A DNA stretch of 64,000 nucleotides from Myxosarcina sp. GI1. GTDB lineage: Bacteria > Cyanobacteriota > Cyanobacteriia > Cyanobacteriales > Xenococcaceae. Below, one piece after another: positions 35,890-43,141 of this stretch (positions are counted from its first letter, which is position 1; each line of letters starts with the position of its first letter). The notes under the pieces were generated by a model. The model was not told the DNA's origin, ran no database searches, and saw only the letters and a program-made list of their open reading frames with translations. The stretch covers positions 31,640-95,639 of the forward strand of contig NZ_JRFE01000004.1 in NCBI RefSeq assembly GCF_000756305.1, read 5' to 3'. A program made the translations under genes and the position numbers.

Positions 35890-36090
35890 GCGATCCGAAG
35901 GCTACGCGGAAGCGTAACCGCTTCATTCACTATTTGAGGATATTCGGCAATTATATAGATGTCCTGCATCTGATAGATGTAAATGCTCTCCTGTCGAAAA
36001 ATGACTGGCTAACTCTTCACCCATTTCTGGGGTCTTGACCGCCAGTAATAACTAATACGGGTATTTTTTGCTTAAATTCGCGATGGCGTT
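35890..36090 (-). pseudogene. Alpha/beta hydrolase C-terminal remnant
   Basis: Three minus-strand frames in succession read EFKQKIPVLVITGGQD, then PEMGEELASHFSTGEHLHLS with DAGHL (catalytic His), then IIAEYPQIVNEAV. Together they make the last ~65 residues of an alpha/beta hydrolase with frameshifts. A small palindrome (GGCTACGC-ggaa-GCGTAACC) lies near 35905. It may be chromosomal sequence flanking, or cargo of, the transposon remnant to its right. Confidence 0.5.
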
Positions 36091-36163
36091 GCCAAAAATT
36101 ATAACCTCAAAATATTTCCATCGCTTTGTAGGGATGGGATTTAACAGGGATGGACTTTCCTGA

Positions 36164-36445
36164 AAAAAAGGACAAATTCGATTTGAAAACGAAATTTACA
36201 TTGGCGAATGTCTTAAATACTGCCAGTCAGAATACATAACACTGCGTTACGATACCAGTAATATTCTGAGGTTGATGGCTTATACCAAAGAAGAAAACGG
36301 ACAACCTGCAAAATATCTCGGTATAGTTCGAGCCAGGGATAGAACAGAACCATTCTCGTTCTGGGAGCAAAAGGCAAAAAGCAAAAGAAAAAACGCTGAA
36401 AACAAGCTAATTGACAAAACTTCAATAAGATTCCCTAAGTGTTAA
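36164..36445 (+). pseudogene. tnsB: tnsB remnant of a V-K CAST (Mu-type transposase C-terminus)
   Basis: A 93-codon frame after a TGA reads QIRFENEIYIGECLKYCQSE, then YITLRYDTSNILRLMAYTKE, then YLGIVRARDRTEPFSFWEQK and AKSKRKNAENKLIDK. The FEN..Y.GE.L...LRYD..+I pattern followed by an acidic/basic tail is the C-terminal beta-barrel region of TnsB/TniA transposases. The DDE catalytic core is absent, as are tnsC and tniQ. The frame runs directly into cas12k C-terminal sequence, so a large internal deletion has occurred. Assigned from motif recall, not a database search. Confidence 0.6.
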
Positions 36446-37181
36446 TCAGCGGCAAAGACTTCTCGCCGCTCGAACCTCTTTACGTCTTCTCGAAACTTTT
36501 CGGGGTTTTTCTCGACCTAGCAAAGTACCTTCTGTTCGAGATCCTGCAATAATTATGGGCGTAAGCATAGGTTTACAACAACCCGTTTCCGTAGCGGTTA
36601 TTAATGTGCCAACTGGAGAAGTTTTACTAGATCGCGATACCAAACAACTTCTAAACAAACCAGTTCAACAGAAGCCCAAGCAAGGTAAGCAAGCTAAACG
36701 GCATACTCAGTACGGATTCTTGTTGAGGCGCAGACAGCAACAGCAGGAAAATGATTTTAAAAGACAACAAGCACAAATCAAAGCTGGTGATAATCGCTTT
36801 GGAGAATCAAACTTGGGAGAATATGTCGATCGCCTGTTGGCAAAGGCTATTGTAGAAATAGCTATTAACTATCGAGTTAGTAGTATTGTCATGCCAGATT
36901 TAACTAACATCAGAGAAATTCTTGAAAGTGAAATTGCTGCTAGAGCCGAGGCAAAAATACCTGGGGTTAAAAAAGCTCAAAAGCTATATGCTAAAAAGTA
37001 TCGCCAAAATATTCATCGCTGGAGTTACGCTCGTTTGTGTGAGGCGATCGCTTTTAAAGCTGCTCGACACAATATTGCCATCGAATACGATAAACAAGTA
37101 GCTTTTAAAACTTTGTCGGTCATGCCAGCTAAAGATTTAGCCTTGAGTGTCTATCACTCTAGACAGCAAAAACATAGTTAA
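36429..37181 (+). pseudogene. cas12k: Cas12k C-terminal remnant (type V-K effector)
   Basis: The frame is open from 36429 and contains an ATG at 36555. It reads NQRQRLLAARTSLRLLETF, GFSRPSKVPSVRDPAII, then GVSIGLQQPVSVAVINV, RRRQQQQENDFKRQQAQIKA, FGESNLGEYVDRLLAKAIVE, KYRQNIHRWSYARLCEAIAF and the tail LALSVYHSRQQK. These are the conserved C-terminal blocks of Cas12k (RuvC-like, nuclease-dead), normally ~640 residues; here ~250 remain. The N-terminal ~390 residues are gone, so the protein cannot act as a full effector. It sits in the correct order before tracrRNA and array. Confidence 0.8.
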
Positions 37182-37217
37182 GATTTTTGAAAGTTTCGCC
37201 GTACTTGGACAAATAAA

Positions 37218-37599
37218 TATTAAGGTAATTCTATGCGCCGTGGCCTTTAATAAGGTTATGTACAGTGTGGGTTTGTTTGACTGTTGAGATGACGGTCTTA
37301 CTTTCTGTACCCTCGTAGCTGCTAGCTCATTTACCTTCTCGCGTGAATAATCGTCAGGAGGCGTATTGCTGCCAATTTCCTTCCTCTAGGGATTGGGACA
37401 AAACCTATAATGTTGAATTGCTCGTTCTTTTCAATATTATAGGCTAAGGTGCGCTCTCAGCAAGTGAGTAAGCCGATGGATTGAGGAAATTTTCCAGAGG
37501 CTCAATTCTGACTTCAAAATTTAGGTTTTGCAATTCAGGATGCCAAGATATGGTTTTGTGGCTACCAAATCACCCCTTTTTGGGGAACTTTTTCCATAC
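37218..37599 (+). ncRNA. V-K tracrRNA-like region
   Basis: Lies between cas12k and the array, as in known V-K systems. Blocks that I recognise from described V-K tracrRNAs occur in order: TGCGCCG, GGGTTTGACTGTTGAG, TACCCTCGTAGCTGCT, AGGTGCGCTCTCAGCAA, and GTGGCTACCAAATCACCCC with a TTTTTGGGG hairpin. It ends in the anti-repeat AACTTTTTCCA (37586-37596). It is longer than the ~220 nt of Scytonema, partly because of an inserted stem (CCTATAATGTTGAA/TTCAATATTATAGG). The anti-repeat pairs with the array repeat (12 of 13 positions, two wobble) and better with the atypical repeat downstream. Confidence 0.75.
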
Positions 37600-37641
37600 T
37601 CGCGCGTTCCTTAGCTGATGAAACATCAGCAGGGTCGCTCG
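37597..37641 (+). repeat. 45-bp hairpin element, copy 2, at the tracrRNA 3' edge
   Basis: Arms CTCGCGCGTTCC and GGGTCGCTCG are identical to copy 1; the stem is AGCTGATG-aaa-CATCAGC, a different but fully paired sequence. It starts right after the anti-repeat. Flanking CCA and TCT are not a clean TCA duplication, so the insertion site may have mutated. Confidence 0.75.
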
Positions 37642-37643
37642 TC

Positions 37644-37693
37644 TTTTTGTCGAAGCTAAGCGGGGGCAAAATCCCTGGGAGGTTCGACAAAAA
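37644..37693 (+). other. Long stem-loop after the tracrRNA
   Basis: A perfect 11-bp inverted repeat TTTTTGTCGAA (37644-37654) and TTCGACAAAAA (37683-37693) encloses a loop with GGGGGCAAAATCCC, itself able to pair. It could end or stabilise the tracrRNA transcript, or be a conserved structural part of the CAST guide region. Confidence 0.55.
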
Positions 37694-37847
37694 TCAGCAA
37701 ATCCTTGTCTGTCATTCTTTCTAGCTTTTAACATTAATATTGAAACTCTAATATTAACGGTTATTTTGAATTTTTGAGAAGTATTTTTTATACCTTCAAC
37801 AAAACTAGGATTACAGCTATCTTCAGACAAGGGTTTCAACGGGTAGA

Positions 37848-38032
37848 GTTGCTTCGCCTCTCCCGCTATGGGAGATGTTGAAAGCGATCGCTATCCAGAC
37901 GAGCAACTATGTTTGGAAGGTGTTGCTTCGCCTCTCCCGCTATGGGAGATGTTGAAAGAACCATACAAAACTACAACAAATAAAATGACTAAAATGTTGC
38001 TTCGCCTCTCCCGCTATGGGAGATGTTGAAAG
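37848..38032 (+). CRISPR. Type V-K CRISPR array, 3 repeats and 2 spacers
   Basis: Three identical 37-nt repeats at 37848-37884, 37922-37958 and 37996-38032, separated by two unrelated 37-nt spacers. Each repeat begins GTTGCTTCGCC, has a CTCCC-gctat-GGGAG hairpin and ends GATGTTGAAAG; the GTTGAAAG end and 37-nt length fit V-K repeats. Orientation is the same as cas12k and tracrRNA. The short array and broken cas genes indicate no current spacer gain; V-K loci lack adaptation genes anyway. Confidence 0.9.
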
Positions 38033-38075
38033 ATTTCTGTATTGGAAAAAGTTGAAAGGAGCAGAGGACTGAAAA
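38033..38075 (+). ncRNA. Atypical repeat with tRNA-Phe homing guide
   Basis: After the last repeat, TATTGGAAAAAGTTGAAAG (38040-38058) is a diverged repeat end. Its TGGAAAAAGTT is the exact complement of the tracrRNA anti-repeat AACTTTTTCCA. It is followed by GAGCAGAGGACTGAAAA (38059-38075), identical over 17 nt to the tRNA-Phe gene at 38278-38350 (protospacer 38313-38329, minus strand). The three bases before the protospacer are GTA, a GTN PAM. Short delocalised guides of this kind direct V-K CAST homing to tRNA genes. Confidence 0.85.
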
Positions 38076-38111
38076 CTGTAAGGGTGTTTCAGTTAAGATA
38101 AATCGAATTAA

Positions 38112-38272
38112 TTTTTGACATTAATTCTTTAAATCTGGTTTTTTGGGCAAAAATCTTTGCACTTTAAACCAATAAAAACATAAAAAAGGCTCAAACGCCT
38201 ATAAAATCGTTCAAGCCATGCAGTTTTTTGACATTAATTCTTTAAATCTGACAAATAACTCTTTAATGTACA
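38112..38272 (+). mobile_element. Transposon end of the CAST (array side)
   Basis: Two direct copies of a 26-bp motif (start TTTTTGACATTAATTC, end TTTAAATCTG) at 38112-38137 and 38225-38250, followed by TGACAAATAACTC and terminal TGTACA at 38267-38272. TGTACA termini and repeated TGACA/TTAATGTCA-type TnsB sites are characteristic of V-K CAST ends. The end lies 57 bp from the PAM in tRNA-Phe, just short of the 60-66 bp window known for V-K insertion. AAGGA (38273-38277) would be the 5-bp target duplication; its partner at the other end was not found. Confidence 0.75.
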
Positions 38273-38277
38273 AAGGA

Positions 38278-38350
<73 letters not shown>

Positions 38351-38521
38351 AATTTTTGCTTGTGCTAGATTAATTTAGCAAAATTAAGACTCTTATGGCA
38401 AGTCCTAATCTTAAATTAATTTTTAATCGCTTTATTTTTGGACTTTGGACAAACAGCAAAATGATTCGCGATGGAAATTCGCTCATTTGGACTCGATATC
38501 TAGCTGACAATCTATAGTCAA

Positions 38522-40039
38522 TTAGACCGCAATTGGTGAGGTAGGTTCTGGTTTTTTCTCTTTTTTGCCTTTTTTAATGACCTCATGACGAGTTCTTTTA
38601 GTTTGAACCATGCCCTGGGTTCGCCCCTGAGAATAACCTCGACGTTTGGGCGAATTAGCTGGTGTTCCAATCTCCGTAATTATTCGATTCAGATCTCTTT
38701 GAACCTGAGAAGGAGTGAGAAAACCTGCGGATTTTTTTGATAGATAACGTTCCCAAGGTCGGGGTAAAGTCAAAGCTAGTTTTCTAGCTGCCCACAATTG
38801 AACATAAGCCAAAAAGCTGAGTTGCACCCAATTCTCTTCATGTTTAACTTCAGGAGTAGTAATGGCATTGAGTAACAATTTTTGTTTACTAAAACGAAGT
38901 AGATGTTCAATATCAACGCTCGCGCGTTCCCATAGCGAGGAAACCTCGCTGGGGTCGCTCGTCATATCGTTGTCGATAAGATTGATATGCTTCGGTGATT
39001 GTTAATTCATTTCGACGTTGACCAACCATAATCAACCACATCGGTTTCCAAATGCGAATTCCTTCGGCAGTAGCAACTTGTATCTGCATCAAGGTAAATG
39101 GCTGACGGTGCATGGGACAGTCATGAGAGCCTCGCATCAACATATCTGACCAACCAGAAATCGTGACCTGGAGTAGTCTACCTTTTTTAGTGGTGAAGTT
39201 GGTTTGAACTATTTCATTTGGCTCGTGCCAAGTAGCTTTATCTTTCAGGTCGAATTATCTCCATACCATTGAGGATGACCTTTCGACGGTTTGGCTTGAG
39301 ATTTAGGGTAAGTATAGAATACCCGATTACTCCTGACTCTAGTTACCACTACTAGATTCGTATGTTGTTTTTGCTCTGCCAGAAAAGTCTTAGCTGAGTA
39401 ATCACTGTCAACTACGACTACTGATAAATGATTCGACCAAGGCAAATTTGACTGGTTTAAAATCTGCTTTAATTGTTGTGAACCAAGTTGCTTGCCTGTT
39501 TGGTCACTCTTGACTCGTTCGACTGTTAAAGGAATTGCCCACGAGAGATCCCCTGTATCTTCTCTTTCAGGAAGAGATGTTAATACAGAGTAAGAATGAC
39601 CGATATTAATTGGTCTATTGCCTTTAATTGTATTGGGTTGATAAATTATCTTTCTCTCGAATAAGGTTTTGGCGTAGGGTCGTGGTAAAGGTGTCACATC
39701 TATTGCCCACAAGTAAAATTGCTTTTGTTTGGGAGTCGGAATTAGTTCGGCAATAGCTAGAGTTCGGGCTTCGATTCGATTTAGTAGACTCTTAGATGCT
39801 TCTGTCGAATCGGTTTGAGTTGTTCGACTCAATTCTTGAATTCCTTTATACAAGGCACTATATTCTCTAGTAAACAAAGGACTTAAACTTAATTCAACTG
39901 GCGAACGGGCTGTAGTATTGGCAGCTATAGCATCCACCAAATCCATTACTGTATCTCGTCTATAGTTAAAACTCTGATACAATTTTGCTCGAAATTGCTC
40001 GAACTCTTTTCGAGATTGATTATAGTTGTTTTGGGGCAT
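38522..40039 (-). pseudogene. IS transposase (NF041680-like), frameshifted and interrupted
   Basis: Starts MPQNNYNQSRKEFEQFRAKL at 40039. The N-terminal half has a DDE-type core (FYLWAIDVTPLPRPYAKTLF with first Asp, and LSVVVVDSDYSAKTFLAEQK). The frame shifts near 39245 (GHPQWYGD to FDLKDKATWHEPNE), continues through SDMLMRGSHDCPMHRQPFTL, and is interrupted at 38961-38916 by the 45-bp hairpin element (QRYD | IEHLLRFSKQKLL). About 490 residues when repaired. Resembles the cyanobacterial transposase family annotated as NF041680, by recall. The element cannot move on its own. Confidence 0.75.
38916..38961 (+). repeat. 46-bp hairpin element, copy 3, with TCA duplication
   Basis: Arms CTCGCGCGTTCC and GGGTCGCTCG match copies 1 and 2. 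The stem is AGCGAGG-aaa-CCTCGCT, a third independent but perfectly paired sequence. TCA flanks both sides (38913-38915, 38962-38964). Removal with one TCA restores the IS transposase frame, so the element moved after the IS was in place or was carried with it. Confidence 0.8.
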
Positions 40040-40201
40040 TGTTTATGAGTCCATTGAAATCAGTTTTGGGAAACTGCGCTCGATCTTCTCACTTCTTCTG
40101 CCCCTTCTTTATTAGACTAAGTTCGCGAATATTAATCGCGAACTATCTTTTATTTTGTCCAAAGTCCAATTTATTTCTCTTGCCATATTTAATAACTGAT
40201 A

Positions 40202-42391
40202 TTAGTTTTTAATATTTTGAGCATTCCAATCACCGACAAAACCAATTGCTGCTCGACTATTCATGGGTTTGGCAAACCAGAAGCCTTGTCCATAAGCACA
40301 GTTCAAACTTTTAAGCTGCATTAGCTGTTCTTTAGTTTCAATTCCCTCGGCAATCGTATCCATTCCCAAATTCGAGCCCAAAGCGACAATAGCTTTAACA
40401 ATTTCACCCTTCTCTCCTTCTGTTCCCAGTCGTTCGATAAAAGAGCGATCGATCTTTAAAAGATTAAACGGCAAAGAGTGCAAATAACTCAGGGAGGAGT
40501 AGCCCGTTCCAAAATCATCTAGACACAACTGCACTCCGCGCGATCGCAACTGCTCTAAAACTACGCTCGTCGTTGGCGAATTATCGATCATCACGCTTTC
40601 GGTAATTTCTAATTTTAGGCAACTTCCTTTTAAGCCAGTTTCTCCTAAAACTCGATCGAAAACCTCAATTAGATCGGGTTGAAAAAACTGGTTGCCAGAT
40701 AAATTTACACTAACCTTGAGAGTAGTAGTCGGCAACTGCTCTTGCCACGATCGCAACTGACAGCAGGCAGTTCGTAAAACCCAGCGGTCGATCGCCACGC
40801 TTAGACCTGTTTCTTCGGCTAAGGGAATAAATTTATCTGGACTTATCAAACCCTGCCAAGGGTGCTGCCAGCGTACTAATGCTTCAAATCCCCAGAGTCT
40901 TTGAGTAGCCAAACAGATAATCGGCTGGTAATACAGCACAAATTCTTCTCGTTCGATCGCTAGCCGCAAATCGTGTTCCAACTCCAATCGCTGCAAAATC
41001 TCGGTATGCATTGAGGGAGTAAAAACTTCATACCCTCCCTTTCCTCGTGATTTGGCGTAGTACATTGCCGTATCTGCGTCTCTTAATAGGTTCGTTGCCC
41101 GACCGTCACTGGCATATAAATTAGCTCGATCTCCAAGAGCGATGCCGATACTAGCAGAGACATATACCTCGCGCTCATTTAAAATTAAAGGCGGTTTTAA
41201 AATCTGTTGAATCTGTCCAGCCACTGCGATCGCCTCCTTTAGATCCGCAAGTTCCTCAAGGAGAATGGCAAATTCATCTCCTCCATGACGGGCAATAATA
41301 AAGTTTTCACGTTCGTACTTTTGCAAACGGTGCGCTACCTCAATCAGTAATCGATCGCCTACCAAATGACCCAGACTGTCGTTAACCACCTTAAAGCCAT
41401 CCAGATCTAGAAACAAAAGGGCAAAACCACGAGCGGGCTGTAACTGACTGCGATCGATCGCCCGCTCCAATCGCTCCATTAATAGTCTTCGACTTGCCAA
41501 TCCAGTTAGCCCATCGTGAAAGGCATCGTATTCTAACTGTTGCTGCGCTTGCTTGCGTTCGGTAATATCGGTAACAATGCCATCGATGCGAATAGTATTG
41601 CCTAAATTGTCTAAAATCAGGCGAGCGCGATCGCGTACCCAGCGCATTTCTCCATTCGGTCGCCAAATTCGATATTCGATATCCTGGCTACCAATTGAGT
41701 ACAAAGCTTTATTTGCTTCTCTAACTCGTTGGCGATCTTCTAAAACAATTACCTCTCGTCGAAGATTGAAATTGCCCAAAAATTCAGAAATCGTACGTCC
41801 ATAAATTTGTTCTGTTGCTGCATTAAGATAAAGCAACTGAAATTTGTGGGGATCGACCGACCAAACGACATCTTCAATCGAGTCGAAAATGCTATCGAGC
41901 CTTTCTTGATTTATGCTTAATGCTTGTTGATTGGCTTGCAGTTCCGCTTCTAAATTTTTGCATTCATTTAGTTCTTGTTTTACTATTTCTAATTCTTGCT
42001 TGCTAGCAACTGCCGACTTTTGCCAAGCTTCTGCTATTGACTTTAGACTAACCAGACCATAAACGCGGTAGTCTACTGTAACAATCGGCAGATACTTAAG
42101 TTGCTGATGCTGCATTAAATCCATTAAAACCGAAATATTAGGTAGCTCTGTCACTTTTAGAGCGATTGGGTTTGGGGAAATGACTCTAGCCAATGAAAGT
42201 TCTTGCCAGTTGGCTGTGGAGACGGCAAGCTCGATCGCATCGCGAGCAGTAAAGATACCTACTAATTTTTCTGACTCGACTACTAGAATGCAGCCTGCCT
42301 GAGTTTGAGACAGAGTAGCGATCGCTTCAGTTACGTTGGTTTCTGCCCGAACGATCTGTGGATATTTGTCAATTGCCCATTCTACAGTCAT
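40202..42391 (-). CDS. CBS-PAS-GGDEF-EAL cyclic-di-GMP enzyme
   Basis: 729 residues. Two CBS units (GCILVVESEKLVGIFTARDA and LPIVTVDYRVYGLVSLKSI), a short coiled coil, a PAS/PAC sensor (DSIEDVVWSVDPHKFQLLYL), a GGDEF domain with intact RHGGDEFAILL, and an EAL domain with FEALVRWQHP and DDFGTGYSSLSYL. It can in principle make and degrade c-di-GMP; which activity dominates cannot be read. No membrane segment. The last gene in a minus-strand run after the small GTPase, 41 bp away. Confidence 0.9.
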   Translation of the reverse strand: MTVEWAIDKYPQIVRAETNVTEAIATLSQTQAGCILVVESEKLVGIFTARDAIELAVSTANWQELSLARVISPNPIALKVTELPNISVLMDLMQHQQLKYLPIVTVDYRVYGLVSLKSIAEAWQKSAVASKQELEIVKQELNECKNLEAELQANQQALSINQERLDSIFDSIEDVVWSVDPHKFQLLYLNAATEQIYGRTISEFLGNFNLRREVIVLEDRQRVREANKALYSIGSQDIEYRIWRPNGEMRWVRDRARLILDNLGNTIRIDGIVTDITERKQAQQQLEYDAFHDGLTGLASRRLLMERLERAIDRSQLQPARGFALLFLDLDGFKVVNDSLGHLVGDRLLIEVAHRLQKYERENFIIARHGGDEFAILLEELADLKEAIAVAGQIQQILKPPLILNEREVYVSASIGIALGDRANLYASDGRATNLLRDADTAMYYAKSRGKGGYEVFTPSMHTEILQRLELEHDLRLAIEREEFVLYYQPIICLATQRLWGFEALVRWQHPWQGLISPDKFIPLAEETGLSVAIDRWVLRTACCQLRSWQEQLPTTTLKVSVNLSGNQFFQPDLIEVFDRVLGETGLKGSCLKLEITESVMIDNSPTTSVVLEQLRSRGVQLCLDDFGTGYSSLSYLHSLPFNLLKIDRSFIERLGTEGEKGEIVKAIVALGSNLGMDTIAEGIETKEQLMQLKSLNCAYGQGFWFAKPMNSRAAIGFVGDWNAQNIKN

Positions 42392-42432
42392 TAGCTTAGT
42401 TATGGCTTAACTTCGGTAATGTAAAATCATGT

Positions 42433-42960
42433 TTACGGTTTATCGAGCATGAGACAAACCAATTTTTGAAAAATCTGCTCGACATTTTTTCCTGTTTTTG
42501 CAGATGTAATATACGTAGGTACATTTTGAGAGTATTTTTTCTCTTGCAGAACAGTTGCTAATTTTTCTGAAGTCAGTAAATCTGATTTGTTAAAAGCCGC
42601 GATCGCTCTTACTCCCCTGGGATTAGCCAAAGACACTAAATTCAAGTGTTCGTAGAGGCGAGAAATAGTGTCTTGACGAGACAAATCGGCAACCACAATT
42701 GCTCCCGCGCAACCGCGTAGATAATTTTGTTCGACTGGCTGAAATTTAGTCTGCCCTTCAACATCCCAAATTAACAACTGCACTTTTTGGCATTCTAAAC
42801 GCTGAGGAGCCGCAACTCTTACAATCTTACGCGAAATTTTTACGCCGATGGTTGACAGATATCGATCGCTAAACTGGCGATCGACAAAACGCCGCATCAA
42901 ACTGGTTTTGCCAACTCCAAAGTCACCAACGAGGCAGATTTTTTTGGAAATTATAGACAT
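42433..42960 (-). CDS. Rab/Ras-like small GTPase
   Basis: About 175 residues from the ATG at 42960 (an in-frame TTG nine codons upstream is less likely). G1 VGDFGVGKTSL, switch threonine in YLSTIGVKI, G3 as WDVEGQ (usually DTAGQ), G4 FNKSDL and G5 TSAKTG. The domain is complete but lacks the C-terminal lipid-site cysteine of Rabs. It lies 181 bp after the BON-OmpA gene and before the c-di-GMP enzyme. Possibly a signalling switch for the envelope proteins upstream. Confidence 0.85.
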   Translation of the reverse strand: MSIISKKICLVGDFGVGKTSLMRRFVDRQFSDRYLSTIGVKISRKIVRVAAPQRLECQKVQLLIWDVEGQTKFQPVEQNYLRGCAGAIVVADLSRQDTISRLYEHLNLVSLANPRGVRAIAAFNKSDLLTSEKLATVLQEKKYSQNVPTYITSAKTGKNVEQIFQKLVCLMLDKP

Positions 42961-43141
42961 TAATGTTTTTGATGATTTTTGGAGCAATTAAGACAATTGT
43001 GTCATACAGTTACTCCTACCAAAAATAGACAGCTTAAAAGTAATTATACGAATAACCGCTAATTTTAGTCGGTACTTTAGCAAACAATACTTAGTAATTT
43101 ACACTTGGTTAAAAACTATTTAATTATCTATTAATTAAAAA

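Larger units (their letters stand above)
38438..40169 (-). mobile_element. IS element with 16-bp inverted repeats and 7-bp target duplication
   Basis: Perfect terminal repeats TTGGACTTTGGACAAA at 38438-38453 and its inverse at 40154-40169. TTTATTT flanks both ends (38431-38437 and 40170-40176), a 7-bp direct duplication. The 1732-bp element holds one transposase gene on the minus strand, now disabled. Confidence 0.85.

Noticed and set aside
36213-36425. Minus-strand 70-codon frame
   Set aside because: Antisense to the TnsB-like coding sequence, which has recognisable family motifs.
37258-37263. TGTACA inside 37251-37270 as a transposon end
   Set aside because: It lies within the tracrRNA-like region between cas12k and the array and lacks TnsB-type repeats; chance occurrence.
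37570-37839. Minus-strand frame of 89 codons as a CAST regulator
   Set aside because: Its sequence is produced by the anti-repeat, the hairpin element and the stem-loop; it has no regulator motif and no plausible start.
37848-38032. Reading the array as an ordinary cyanobacterial palindromic tandem repeat (CTCCCgctatGGGAG is common)
   Set aside because: Three identical 37-nt units with two different 37-nt spacers, a GTTGAAAG end, pairing with a nearby anti-repeat and adjacent Cas12k sequence fit a V-K CRISPR array better.
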